DNA of 64,000 nt from Paenibacillus beijingensis (GCF_000961095.1 NZ_CP011058.1:4790001-4854000), one strand, 5' to 3'; positions 19,796-29,117 are shown, counted from the first letter of the stretch. Numbers and translations are program-made. The notes: a model not told the origin generated them from the sequence alone.

Positions 19796-21508
19796 TTAGA
19801 CACCCGAAATTTTGACGCTGTCGATGAACGGTGCCGGCTGCAGCAGTTGATAAGCGCGCAACGCTACTCCGAGGGCGAGCCGTTTCTCCGGCGTCATATA
19901 GTCCTCGCCCAGCAGCTCCGCGATTTTATCCAGCCGGTAGTAGAGAGACTGGCGCACGATGAACAGCCTCTGGGCTGCCGCCTGTTTCGAACCGTCGCAA
20001 TCGAGCAGCGCTTTCAGCGTCAACAGCAGTTCGCTGCCCCGGGTTTCATCATGGTCGATCAGCGGGCCCAGATGCTGCCGGACGAACTGCTGCAGCAGTT
20101 TTCCATCATTTAGTCCGGCCAGCAGCTGATATACGCCTAACTCATCGTACAGTAGAACCGGTTCGCCGAAGCTTGGAAACAGGGACAACGCCTGTTCGGC
20201 CTCCAAATAGCTTTGCCGTGCGTTATTCAGGCCGATCGTGAAACCGCCGGCTCCGATTAGCAGCTTGAACTGCTTCGGCAGCTCGCCCGAATGGGAATGT
20301 TGGAATGAACCTAGCGCGCTTTTCAACCGGGGTGCGGAACCGCTGCTGGCCTTCGTGTCAAACGCAATGATAGCAATCCTGTTTTGGTGAAGTGTCATAA
20401 AGGGCTGGAAAAAATGCTTCTCCAGGTCCGACCGCACCATGTGCGATAAGTGAAGGCGGAGGGAGTCCCAATCCGAATCGGCCGTATCGGGCTTCCCTTC
20501 GAACCGGTTGGCGATTTCGATGATACACGTGTAATAATGTGTTGAATCCCAACGTTTGTAATCCGTCCCCGTCAGCGCCCGAATACTCTTTTCATCCTGA
20601 GCTCTGCCTCCGATCAGCTCTCCAACCCAGGCGTGCTCGGAAAACAGCTTCCTCTCTTCCATGTAGCGGGTGCGCAGCAGCTCTTGGGCAATCGACAAGG
20701 AAGCGGAGTCGGCTAGCATCAGGTCGTATTCAGTGGGCTGCTGGTCGGTGATCATGAGCAATAATGCCCATGTTTGATCATACGCGCCGATTGGTTTCGT
20801 AACGGCGTAACGGCCGTCATCGATTTGAGTACACCATATTTGAGCGTTTCCATCCTCCTCTTGAGAGTTGTACCGCTCATCGGCATATGCGCTCCATACC
20901 GACTGTTCTTGCGGATATAGCGGCGGGTAACTGATCGTTTTTCCCGTTAACGGACGAAAGAGCAGCTGCGCCCCGGTGCTCTCATGCAGCAGTTTCAGGA
21001 CGTTCAACGTTCCGTGGAGACCGAGGGTATGGCGATGAAATTCACGGGATAAGCTTTCGAGCTCCCGCAGACGGAGATGCTGGCGGTTAACGAGAAGCGA
21101 ATGCAAATCGTGTGTAATATCGACATAACGGACGGTAGAGGGGAACAAGATGACGGGAAAGCCGTGTTCGTCAGCCAGCTGCTTCAATTCATTTTCAACC
21201 GCATTGAAATAAGGGCCGACCTCGATGCAAAGGCAGGAAGCGTTCTGACGGATCAGCTTTTCCGCAAATGCCGACCATAATTCAGGACTAGAGCGGAGAC
21301 CGATGCCGGTCGTCAATATCATTTCACCGCCGTGAATAAGCGTTTCGAAATCGGTAACTTCCAAAATATGAACCCAGCGAATAGGGCGGATCAAGCCGCT
21401 TTCACCCGCAACTACGACAGCATTGCGGAATAAAGGCCTGGACAGCGCCTCCTGTACGGTTAAATTATATTCCGTATCGATACGAATCCCTCGCTTTCTA
21501 GATAACAC
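19796..21508 (-). CDS. PucR-family transcriptional regulator
   Basis: A 570-residue regulator. The N-terminal PucR domain starts YNLTVQEALSRPLFRNAVVVAGESGL. A GGDEF-like middle follows, and a C-terminal Fis-type helix-turn-helix is at DGSKQAAAQRLFIVRQSLYYRLDKIAELLG. PucR relatives control purine, allantoin, hydantoin and similar nitrogen pathways. It lies between the ABC operon and the divergent dihydropyrimidinase, so it is a good candidate to control both. GTG at 21508 is used as the start but has no clear ribosome site, so the first few residues are uncertain. Confidence 0.87.
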   Translation of the reverse strand: MLSRKRGIRIDTEYNLTVQEALSRPLFRNAVVVAGESGLIRPIRWVHILEVTDFETLIHGGEMILTTGIGLRSSPELWSAFAEKLIRQNASCLCIEVGPYFNAVENELKQLADEHGFPVILFPSTVRYVDITHDLHSLLVNRQHLRLRELESLSREFHRHTLGLHGTLNVLKLLHESTGAQLLFRPLTGKTISYPPLYPQEQSVWSAYADERYNSQEEDGNAQIWCTQIDDGRYAVTKPIGAYDQTWALLLMITDQQPTEYDLMLADSASLSIAQELLRTRYMEERKLFSEHAWVGELIGGRAQDEKSIRALTGTDYKRWDSTHYYTCIIEIANRFEGKPDTADSDWDSLRLHLSHMVRSDLEKHFFQPFMTLHQNRIAIIAFDTKASSGSAPRLKSALGSFQHSHSGELPKQFKLLIGAGGFTIGLNNARQSYLEAEQALSLFPSFGEPVLLYDELGVYQLLAGLNDGKLLQQFVRQHLGPLIDHDETRGSELLLTLKALLDCDGSKQAAAQRLFIVRQSLYYRLDKIAELLGEDYMTPEKRLALGVALRAYQLLQPAPFIDSVKISGV

Positions 21509-21813
21509 GCCGAAATGAAGACAGCGAAGACAAACTCTTTGTTAGTTAATATATCATAGATTGCGGGTAAGCTTCACTCTTTAAACTTGGGATTCCAAAC
21601 AAATTTTCCAGAAAGTATTCATATTAGTTAAAAAATTTAGTATTATACGTTATGTAATCTGACATTGGCCTCGGAATGCAAGGGGCTTGCGTCATCGCAA
21701 ACGTTCAGATTTCATCGGTCGGGACGGAGATGCTACAGCAGACCAGTGCGATAACTTGGTCATAACGGCTGCGTTGTTAATGTCTAGCGATACGAAAGGG
21801 AGGTTGTGTAACG
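21509..21813. promoter_or_regulatory. Divergent promoter region, PucR gene / dihydropyrimidinase
   Basis: About 300 bases separate the two divergent starts. The stretch 21600-21665 is very AT-rich and is the likely promoter and operator area. No perfect palindrome was found, and no riboswitch was recognised. Confidence 0.45.
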
Positions 21814-23244
21814 ATGTCCAAAATCATCCGAAACGGAACGGTTGTGACAGCGACGGATACGTTTGCCGCCGATATTATCATTGAAAACGGGGTTATTTCG
21901 AGCATTGGCACCGGGCTGGAAACGCCGGCGGGAGCCGAAGTGATCGATGCTTCGGGCTGTTACGTCTTTCCCGGCGGTATCGATCCTCATACTCATTTGG
22001 ATATGCCGTTTGGCGGAACCGTTACAGCCGACGATTTCGAGAGCGGCACGATCGCGGCCGCGTTCGGCGGGACAACGACGATCATCGATTTCTGTTTGAC
22101 CAGCCGCGGCAAACCGCTCTCCACTGCAGTGGAGACCTGGCATGCGAAAGCCGAAGGCAAAGCGGTTATCGATTATGGTTTCCATCTTATGGTCAGCGAG
22201 ATAACCGAAGACGTGCTGGAAGAACTGCCGGATATTATGGATGAGGAAGGCATTACTTCCCTTAAGGTGTTCATGGCATACAAAAATGTATTTCAAGCGG
22301 ATGACGGCACTTTGTTCAAAACGCTGCTTTTGGCCAAAGAGCAGGGAGCACTTGTCATGGTCCATGCGGAGAATGGAGACGTCATCGATTTTCTGGTTGA
22401 AAAAGCGCTCGAGGAAGGCAATACCGATCCGATCTACCACGCGCTGACCCGGCCGCCTGAACTGGAAGGCGAAGCGACGGGAAGAGCCGCCTATTTGACG
22501 GAGCTTGCCGACTCCCAGCTGTACGTCGTCCATGTGACGTGCGCCGAGGCGGTTCGCAAAATCGAGGAAGCGCGCCGGAAAGGCGTGCGGGTCTATGGGG
22601 AAACGTGTCCGCAGTACTTGACGCTCGACCAGTCTTATTTGGATAAGCCGAATTTCGAAGGAGCCAAATACGTCTGGTCCCCGCCGCTGCGGGAAAAGTG
22701 GAATCAGGACGCGCTTTGGGGCGCCCTGTGGAACGGACAGCTGCAGACGATCGGCTCCGATCAATGCTCCTTCAATTTTAAGGGACAAAAAGAACTCGGA
22801 AGAGGGGACTTCTCGAAAATTCCGAACGGCGGTCCGACAATTGAAGACCGCTTCACCATTTTGTACTCGGAAGGCGTTGCGAAAGGAAAGATATCGTTGA
22901 ACAAATTTGTGGATATCATATCTACGACGAGCGCGAAACTGTTCGGGCTTTATCCCCGCAAAGGAACGATTGCGGTCGGCTGCGACGCGGATATCGTCAT
23001 CTTTGATCCCCATATTAAACGAACGCTGTCTGCTGGTACGCATCATATGAAAGTGGATTACAACGCGTTCGAAGGGATGTCCGTTACCGGAGAACCGGTA
23101 TCGGTGCTCATACGCGGCGAATTTGTCATTCGCGACAAGCAGTTTGTCGGCTCGCCGGGCTCCGGACAATATCTACACCGCGGAAGATTTCCGCAAAGCG
23201 GCAAGCTGCCGGGCAAAAAGCCTGCGGCCAACAGTTTGATTTAA
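21814..23244 (+). CDS. hydA: Dihydropyrimidinase / D-hydantoinase
   Basis: A 476-residue cyclic amidohydrolase that opens dihydropyrimidine or hydantoin rings. The metal ligands are visible: HTH in GGIDPHTHLDMPFGG, the carboxylated Lys in SLKVFMAYKN, His in VMVHAENGD and VVHVTCAEA, and Asp in IGSDQCSFN. This is normal family length and all catalytic residues are present. The ATG follows AAAGGGAGG. Context (PucR regulator, pyrimidine-type ABC importer) supports uptake and ring opening of an external pyrimidine or hydantoin. No beta-ureidopropionase or carbamoylase lies within the window. Confidence 0.93.
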   Translation: MSKIIRNGTVVTATDTFAADIIIENGVISSIGTGLETPAGAEVIDASGCYVFPGGIDPHTHLDMPFGGTVTADDFESGTIAAAFGGTTTIIDFCLTSRGKPLSTAVETWHAKAEGKAVIDYGFHLMVSEITEDVLEELPDIMDEEGITSLKVFMAYKNVFQADDGTLFKTLLLAKEQGALVMVHAENGDVIDFLVEKALEEGNTDPIYHALTRPPELEGEATGRAAYLTELADSQLYVVHVTCAEAVRKIEEARRKGVRVYGETCPQYLTLDQSYLDKPNFEGAKYVWSPPLREKWNQDALWGALWNGQLQTIGSDQCSFNFKGQKELGRGDFSKIPNGGPTIEDRFTILYSEGVAKGKISLNKFVDIISTTSAKLFGLYPRKGTIAVGCDADIVIFDPHIKRTLSAGTHHMKVDYNAFEGMSVTGEPVSVLIRGEFVIRDKQFVGSPGSGQYLHRGRFPQSGKLPGKKPAANSLI

Positions 23245-23279
23245 CGATAACCCGAGACAAAAATCGGCTGCATACGTGC

Positions 23280-23320
23280 AAGCGGCCTCCGGCATTTTCG
23301 ATGCCGGAGGCCGCTTGTTT
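23280..23320 (+). terminator. Intrinsic terminator after hydA
   Basis: A very strong hairpin (AAGCGGCCTCCGGCAT and ATGCCGGAGGCCGCTT) ends in a T-rich tail. Confidence 0.92.
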
Positions 23321-23484
23321 ACGTTCACGGGTTGAGTTTTTTGCCGGAATCATTCGGAAGTTTCCGTTAGAAAGCGGCCGCTCCGGAAGCCGGTAACGAG
23401 CTTTTGACAATGAAATTCCGTGACATTCAATTATTTGTTATAATGATGCTAATAATTCTGGCTTGCCCCAAACGGGAAGGTGAA

Positions 23485-23859
23485 ATGATGGAACAGCCGG
23501 TTCGTACGATTGAAGATTGTGAACTAAGCTGCAACGGTTCGGAGACGGATTTGAATCAAATTAGAGCCGCGATGATCGATGATCAGTCAGCGGTGCAGGT
23601 CGCGGATTGGTTCAAAGCATTCAGCGATCCGACTCGTGTCAAGCTGATCGGCGCATTGCTGCAAAAAGAGCTTTGCGTTCACGATCTTACCGTATTGCTC
23701 GATATGGGACAATCCGCAGTTTCCCATCAGCTGCGTTACTTGCGCAATATGCGGATCGTAAAACGAAGGAAAGCGGGCAAGACGGTTTACTATTCGCTGG
23801 ACGATACGCATATTGAACAAATTTTTGTCCAAACGCTGCAGCATACGAAACATGATTGA
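23485..23859 (+). CDS. ArsR/SmtB-family metal sensor, CadC-like
   Basis: About 124 residues, a winged-helix repressor. The N-terminus carries a CELSC pair and the recognition-domain start has ELCVHDL, together resembling the alpha3N site of CadC (CEIFC plus ELCVCD) with His in place of the last Cys. The C-terminal helix DDTHIEQIFVQTLQHTKHD offers the Asp/His ligands of an alpha5 site. Two adjacent ATGs at 23485 and 23488 follow GGGAAGG. The long open frame upstream (from 23404) is a promoter-like AT-rich stretch and not coding. No metal transporter lies next to it. Confidence 0.88.
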   Translation: MMEQPVRTIEDCELSCNGSETDLNQIRAAMIDDQSAVQVADWFKAFSDPTRVKLIGALLQKELCVHDLTVLLDMGQSAVSHQLRYLRNMRIVKRRKAGKTVYYSLDDTHIEQIFVQTLQHTKHD

Positions 23860-23900
23860 GGAATCGTTTGAAAGATATCCGACATGACAAAGAATGGACT

Positions 23901-23934
23901 AAACTGCTGAGCGCTGCGCTTTGCAGTTTTTTTT
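23901..23934 (+). terminator. Intrinsic terminator after the ArsR gene
   Basis: A 7-bp stem (AAACTGC / GCAGTTT) is followed by eight Ts. Confidence 0.88.
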
Positions 23935-24113
23935 ATATCGGTTTCTCATGCAGTTTGGTACAGTGCCGCCGCCGGGAAGCAAGACGTATATAACGGAACT
24001 GTTCATGCGTGATTCTTAACAATCTCTTAGTTACTTTTTTTCATTTAACTGGGGTATAGTAAGTATAAATGATTGCATAGGCGAATCAATCATCCATGAG
24101 AGAAGCGGTGAGC

Positions 24114-25298
24114 ATGTACAGAGACCCTAAAATAATCATTTTGTATGCGAGCTACGGCGACGGGCACCTCCAGGTTGCTAAAGCGTTGAAGCGACGGCTC
24201 GAGCTGACGGGATGCCGACAAGTTCAAATGATTGATTTGATGGCGGCTGCGCATCCGGTGCTGGATGCGTTAACGAAATTTACGTATTTGAAATGCTCCG
24301 TTTTCTTTCCAAGTCTGTATGGGTGGAGCTACCAGTTGTCTAACAAACCGGGGATGGCCGGATGGCTGACGAGTCGGCTTCATTCCTTATGCATACGTGC
24401 AATGCGGCAAATCGTTAAACGGGAAATGCCGGATGCGGTCATTCAGACTTACCCCATGCTTGCAATGTCCGAGCTGCGGGGCAGATCCGGCGCAGCCGTT
24501 CCGACGTTTACGGTCGTAACCGATTTTGTTTATCACGGGAACTGGATTCATCCTGAAACGGACCGGTATTTCGTCGCGACGTCCGATCTGAAAGCAGCGA
24601 TGGTTCAAGGCGGAGTCCGGAGCGAGCGTATCGAAGTGACAGGCATTCCGATCCGCGACTCCTTCAAATATCGCGTTCCGAACGAGTCGATATATGCCCG
24701 CTACAACTTGCAGCCGAGCCGCAGCTATGTGCTTATTATGGCGGGAGCTTACGGCGTGTTTACAAATATAAAAAAAATGGTACATCAATTATCGGCAATC
24801 GAAGGTACGGAATTGCTGCTCGTATGCGGGAGAAACGAAACGCTGCTGCGGCGGATGCAAACCGACTGCGCGCCGCTGCCAAACGTCCGGGTGTTCGGTT
24901 ATGTCGAGCAAATCCAGGAGCTGATGTCGGTCGCTTCCTGTATCGTAACGAAAGCGGGCGGCGTCACGTTGTCGGAATCGCTGGCCATGCTGCTGCCGGT
25001 TATTATTTACCGCCCGGTGCCGGGCCAGGAGAAAGGGAATGCCGATTATTTACGGCAGGAAGGGAGCGCCTTAATCGTTAACGATTTGCCCGCTCTTAAA
25101 GAATCGGTAGCAACGATCGTTTCGCAGCGAAGCAGAAATAAGCAGGACCCATTCGCGGAATCGGCACCTGCAACCCGTGCGGCTGAGCGGGTTGTCAGCG
25201 AAGTACTGCGTTTTGTAAGGAACCGTGTCTCCCAGCAGAGCGATATGACATCATTTCATAGAAAAGAAAGGCATACCTGGCATGAAACATACGAGTAA
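24114..25298 (+). CDS. UgtP/MGDG-synthase-type diacylglycerol glycosyltransferase
   Basis: About 394 residues, GT-B fold. The N-terminus IIILYASYGDGHLQVAKAL is the MGDG-synthase-type acceptor domain. The C-terminal donor site has VFGYVEQIQELMSVASCIVTKAGGVTLSESLAM, with the GGVT-x-SE motif. The family glucosylates diacylglycerol to make membrane glycolipid and the lipoteichoic acid anchor. The ATG at 24114 follows GAGAAGCGGTGAG and gives the normal N-terminus. Its last 17 bases overlap the next gene, a LtaA-like transporter, so the two are coupled. Confidence 0.87.
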   Translation: MYRDPKIIILYASYGDGHLQVAKALKRRLELTGCRQVQMIDLMAAAHPVLDALTKFTYLKCSVFFPSLYGWSYQLSNKPGMAGWLTSRLHSLCIRAMRQIVKREMPDAVIQTYPMLAMSELRGRSGAAVPTFTVVTDFVYHGNWIHPETDRYFVATSDLKAAMVQGGVRSERIEVTGIPIRDSFKYRVPNESIYARYNLQPSRSYVLIMAGAYGVFTNIKKMVHQLSAIEGTELLLVCGRNETLLRRMQTDCAPLPNVRVFGYVEQIQELMSVASCIVTKAGGVTLSESLAMLLPVIIYRPVPGQEKGNADYLRQEGSALIVNDLPALKESVATIVSQRSRNKQDPFAESAPATRAAERVVSEVLRFVRNRVSQQSDMTSFHRKERHTWHETYE

Positions 25299-26460
25299 CC
25301 TTTATTCACCTGAATTTATACGGAACGGTATCGTTCTATTTCTTACGGAATTTGTGAAAGGCGCTTTTCTCGTTTCTTTCTTCCCCGTATATGCCGTCAA
25401 TTCGCTCGGCTTGTCGCTCGCTGAAGTCGGGACGGTCGTGTCCGTGTTTTATTTGGCAGACAATCTGTTCAAATGTATTGCGGGATACTTGGTCAACCGG
25501 TTTTCCGTCTCATTGATCGTAAACGGCGGTTTTTTCCTCTCCATGTTCGGTATAGCCGCCCTGATGAACGTGCACAGCTTGCCGCTGCTCATTATTGCAT
25601 CCGCTTTAATCGGCATCGGAGGCTCACCTGTTTGGATTGTCCTTCTCAGTCAAGTGCAGGATGGACAGCGCGCTTCACAAATGGGAGTTCTATATTTGTT
25701 CTGGATAGCGGGGCTTGGCGCGGGGCCGGTTCTTATCAATTTTGTCATGGACAGAAGCATGAACTTATCGACTCTGCTCCTTTTTGTGATCTGGGGAGCG
25801 GGATGGCTGCTTGCCTCCAGGATCAGAAATGCGGACATGATCAGCCCGGTTTCATTGCCCGTCCAAGCGGCGATATTATGGAAAAGATTGCGGAAGATGC
25901 GTTTTCTTCTTCCGGGTATGATCATTCAAACGACGGCCGCCGGGATGCTGGTGCCGGTCATTTCCGGATTTGCAACCCGGCATATCGGGCTCACTCATTC
26001 CGAGTTTTCACTCCTGATGATTGTCGGCGGAGCCTGCATCGGAATTTGTCTGATTCCATTCGGGAAATGGTCGGACAGACGCGGAGGAAAGTGGTTTTTG
26101 GTGGGCGGCAGCGCCATCTTCTCGATCGTATTGTTGTCTTTGACGTTTGTTTCCACCTTGAAATCAGCCATTGCCGCCTCTGCTTTGCTCGGCATATCTT
26201 ATGCCGCGGTATTGCCGGCATGGAATGCGCTGCTCGCCGGTTATGTACCGAAAAGACTGACGGGAACGGCGTGGGGATTGTTTTCGGCAATTGAAGGGCT
26301 CGGGGTTATGATCGGCCCCATTATCGGGGGAATACTGGCTGACAGGTATAATGAGAAATTCCCTTTTTTTGCAAGCTCGCTGTTGTTTATCGTTCTAAGC
26401 GTCATTTACATGATGTCGCCGTCGACTCGCTTTGCTCACAATCGAAGGCTTAATATTTGA
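25282..26460 (+). CDS. MFS transporter, candidate LtaA-like glycolipid flippase
   Basis: A 392-residue, 12-helix major facilitator. The loop between helices 2 and 3 has the family pattern (ADNLFKCIAGYLVNRFS), with a further GKWSDRRGGKW at the mid-loop. The ATG at 25282 lies inside the end of the UgtP-like gene. In Staphylococcus the ugtP(ypfP)-ltaA operon has this order, and LtaA moves the anchor glycolipid to the outer leaflet. The same role here is inferred from coupling, not from sequence identity. A drug-efflux role remains possible. Confidence 0.75.
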   Translation: MKHTSNLYSPEFIRNGIVLFLTEFVKGAFLVSFFPVYAVNSLGLSLAEVGTVVSVFYLADNLFKCIAGYLVNRFSVSLIVNGGFFLSMFGIAALMNVHSLPLLIIASALIGIGGSPVWIVLLSQVQDGQRASQMGVLYLFWIAGLGAGPVLINFVMDRSMNLSTLLLFVIWGAGWLLASRIRNADMISPVSLPVQAAILWKRLRKMRFLLPGMIIQTTAAGMLVPVISGFATRHIGLTHSEFSLLMIVGGACIGICLIPFGKWSDRRGGKWFLVGGSAIFSIVLLSLTFVSTLKSAIAASALLGISYAAVLPAWNALLAGYVPKRLTGTAWGLFSAIEGLGVMIGPIIGGILADRYNEKFPFFASSLLFIVLSVIYMMSPSTRFAHNRRLNI

Positions 26461-26507
26461 AAGCCAATAATGAAGGCAGACCATCATAATAGGATCTATA
26501 ATAATGC

Positions 26508-26549
26508 GGCGATCGCTACCCTATATATAAGGGGGGCGGTCTTTTTTTT
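26508..26549 (+). terminator. Intrinsic terminator after the UgtP/MFS operon
   Basis: The hairpin GATCGCTACCCT with AAGGGGGGCGGTC (some G-T pairs) is followed by eight Ts. Confidence 0.88.
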
Positions 26550-26555
26550 ACCACA

Positions 26556-26599
26556 GATAGAATTTATAAATTTCGCACTTGCGAAAATCAAATTCTATC
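26556..26599. repeat. Nested perfect inverted repeat upstream of the chemoreceptor gene
   Basis: Outer 10-base arms GATAGAATTT and AAATTCTATC enclose a second inverted repeat TTTCGC/GCGAAA. No T run follows, so it is not an ordinary terminator. It starts seven bases after the preceding terminator. Confidence 0.7.
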
Positions 26600-26910
26600 T
26601 TGGCGATAAAACCTACCTTTAAACGCGGTCGCTCATCCCTGAGAGGCCTCGAAAGAGGTTTTCTCATGATCCCATGTGGATGAATCCGATCGTAGTCCTT
26701 ATTGGATATAGTCTATAATACCCAAACTTTATATTACTATTGTAGTATTATTTTTTTACTGGTATTATCTTATTCGATAATCCAAAAGAACTATAAGGAA
26801 CAAGATTCGTCGAGCATTAATCGGTTTCTGTCATTGAAGCGGTTGTCAGCGTCTGCACGATCTGCTCCCTTTGGATCAATCAACATACGATAATGGGGGG
26901 TTACTGAAAA
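26600..26910 (+). promoter_or_regulatory. Chemoreceptor leader with potential branched RNA fold
   Basis: No gene is supported in these 310 bases. Between 26633 and 26683 an outer pairing (TCATCC with GGATGA) encloses a hairpin GAGAGGCCTC-GAAA-GAGGTTTTCTC and a small CCCATGTGG loop. It does not match the conserved parts of GEMM or other c-di-GMP riboswitches as I know them. A possible minus-10 TATAAT lies at about 26714-26719. A short AT-rich frame follows but lacks support. Confidence 0.4.
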
Positions 26911-28917
26911 ATGAAACTAAACGTTCGCTTAGTCAAATGGAATTTCCGATCGGTCAGAAGCAGATTGATTCTGACGTTTGCGGTCATTTTAATCGTGCCG
27001 AGTTTGAGCATCGGTTTATTTTCTTACAATTCGGCGAAACAAACCGTGGATAACCAAATGAAACGGGCGGCTGTTGAAAATGTTCACCTGCTCAATCAAA
27101 TGATCACGGGAATGATGGAAATTCATATGAAACAGGTCGATTTCTTGTCCCAAACCGTAACAGCCGAAGCGATCGGGCTCAAACAAGGGGACGAGGATCC
27201 GAATTTAAGAGAATTGCTGGATCGGTATAAACGACTTCACCCGGAGCTGGAAAATGTTTTTATCGGAGCCGATAACGGGGGAATTATGACGTCTCCGATC
27301 GTTAAGCTCCCGCCTGATTTTGATTCCAGAAAAAGATCCTGGTATATCGAAGCGATGGAAAACAAAGGTCAGGTCATTATTTCCGAACCGTACATATCGC
27401 AGTCGACAAACAATGTCGTCGTATCCGTTGCAAAGGTTGTCAATGACGGTCATGGCGTCGTCGCATTTAATATTAACCTGAAGGCGCTCAGCGACTTGGT
27501 AAAAGAAGTGAAAATAGGGAAACAGGGGTATGTTGCTTTAATTGACGCACAGCGCAAATATTTGGCTCATCCAACTTTGAAGCCGGGCGAACCGGCTCCC
27601 GCAGGAACAGTCATTGACGGAATTTTCGCTTCCGCTTCAGGAGCCCTTGATTTTGTAAATCCATATACCGGCTTAAAAAATAAAAATGTATTTACAACAA
27701 ATGAGCTTACCGGCTGGAAGCTGTCGGCCGTGTGGTTAATGGATGAAGTAACGCAGGAAGCAGCCCCTATTTATAAACGTACCGTTCTCGTAATTGGAGT
27801 CGCTCTGCTAGCAGGGGCAGTCTTTGTATTTTTTATTATTCGTTCCATCATTGTCCCGCTGCGTAAATTAATTGACATGTCGCGCAAAATTAGCGAAGGT
27901 TATTTAAATGAAAGGGTGAACGTCCGCTCGAAAGACGAATTTGGTGACCTTGGCGCAAGCTTCAATCAGATGACGGAATCGCTCCGAACCGTGTTGCTTG
28001 AAGTAAGCGATACATCCAATCAATTGGCCGCTTCTTCGCAGCAGCTGACAGCAAGCGCGGATCAATCGTCCAAAGCGACTGAACATATTGCGGATAGCAT
28101 GGAAAAGATCGCGGACGGAGCGAATGAACAGGCTCAAACGGTCGAGCAAAGCGCCGAAACGATCCAAGTCATGTCGGCGAAAATCAAGGACATTGCATTA
28201 CGGGCACAATCGGTTGCCGATACCTCATCGATAGCTTCGGAAAAATCGTCGGAAGGCGCCCGCGCAATTCAGAACGCGATTGGACAAATGAGTTCGATAA
28301 ACGGTTCTGTCAACGGGCTTGCTCAAGTGATTACACAGTTGGCCGCTGCATCTCAAGAGATTGGGCAAATTACGACCGCGATTACGCAAATCGCTCAGCA
28401 AACGAATTTGCTCTCGCTTAACGCCTCGATAGAAGCTGCCAGAGCGGGTGAGCAGGGCCGCGGATTTGCGATTGTAGCCAATGAAGTGAAGAAGCTCTCC
28501 GAGCAATCCTCTAATTCGGCCGAACAAATTGCGGAATTAATTGAATCGATTCGCGATGAGATCGATAAAGCCCAGCAATCGATGCAAACGGCAGCAAAGG
28601 AGGTCGGCGTTGGAATGGAAGTCGTTCATTCGGCAGGCAGTTTATTTTCGGAGATTGAACGTTTCGTTGATGATGTTGGCAGTCAAGTGCGGGAGGTTTC
28701 GGAAGCGACACAGCACATCTCGGACGGTACGCAACAAGTGGTGCAATCCATTCAAGCCATCTCTGCCGTTGCACAAACATCGGCGTCCGGAACCCAAAAT
28801 GTATCCGCCGCCGCAGAAGAGCAGCTCGCCTCAATGGAAGAAATTACAGCCTCCTCCTCAGCCCTTACCCAAATGGCAGGAGAATTGCAAGAAATCGTCG
28901 ACAAATTCAAGCTGTAG
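26911..28917 (+). CDS. Methyl-accepting chemotaxis protein (dCache-HAMP-MCP)
   Basis: A 668-residue transmembrane chemoreceptor. The order is a first helix (about 17-38), an extracellular dCache ligand-binding region with DSRKRSWYIEAMENKGQVIISEPY, a second helix (about 285-305), a HAMP domain (VPLRKLIDMSRKISEG) and a cytoplasmic signalling coil. The CheA/CheW tip LSLNASIEAARAGEQGRGFAIVANEVKKLSEQ is intact. The ATG follows a GGGGG site. It is a lone gene ended by a strong terminator. The ligand is unknown; dCache domains often bind amino acids or carboxylates. Confidence 0.95.
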   Translation: MKLNVRLVKWNFRSVRSRLILTFAVILIVPSLSIGLFSYNSAKQTVDNQMKRAAVENVHLLNQMITGMMEIHMKQVDFLSQTVTAEAIGLKQGDEDPNLRELLDRYKRLHPELENVFIGADNGGIMTSPIVKLPPDFDSRKRSWYIEAMENKGQVIISEPYISQSTNNVVVSVAKVVNDGHGVVAFNINLKALSDLVKEVKIGKQGYVALIDAQRKYLAHPTLKPGEPAPAGTVIDGIFASASGALDFVNPYTGLKNKNVFTTNELTGWKLSAVWLMDEVTQEAAPIYKRTVLVIGVALLAGAVFVFFIIRSIIVPLRKLIDMSRKISEGYLNERVNVRSKDEFGDLGASFNQMTESLRTVLLEVSDTSNQLAASSQQLTASADQSSKATEHIADSMEKIADGANEQAQTVEQSAETIQVMSAKIKDIALRAQSVADTSSIASEKSSEGARAIQNAIGQMSSINGSVNGLAQVITQLAAASQEIGQITTAITQIAQQTNLLSLNASIEAARAGEQGRGFAIVANEVKKLSEQSSNSAEQIAELIESIRDEIDKAQQSMQTAAKEVGVGMEVVHSAGSLFSEIERFVDDVGSQVREVSEATQHISDGTQQVVQSIQAISAVAQTSASGTQNVSAAAEEQLASMEEITASSSALTQMAGELQEIVDKFKL

Positions 28918-28965
28918 CACTTTATTGATATTGACCGGAGTGACCTGGATCCGACTATTGATTTC

Positions 28966-28991
28966 AAGCGCCCGAATGGGCGCTTTTTTTT
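28966..28991 (+). terminator. Intrinsic terminator after the chemoreceptor gene
   Basis: A perfect 8-bp stem (AAGCGCCC, loop GAAT, GGGCGCTT) is followed by a T run. Confidence 0.95.
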
Positions 28992-29117
28992 CACGGTTAA
29001 CTTTACACATACGTAATGGTTGTCATGATAACGTCGATTCCCTAATAACATTGAAGAATGAAGCGGCCCGGATGATCCGGCAATGATCATTTCTTTATTT
29101 GGGAGGCTGTGACTGCG

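Noticed and set aside
21784..23169. 461-codon open frame on the minus strand
   Set aside because: It is the antisense shadow of the intact dihydropyrimidinase, which has all catalytic motifs on the plus strand.
23404..23444. Classical promoter TTGACA...TATAAT before the ArsR gene
   Set aside because: The two hexamers are 29 bases apart, too far for one promoter.
26600..26690. c-di-GMP (GEMM) riboswitch before the chemoreceptor
   Set aside because: The conserved core sequences of that class are missing.
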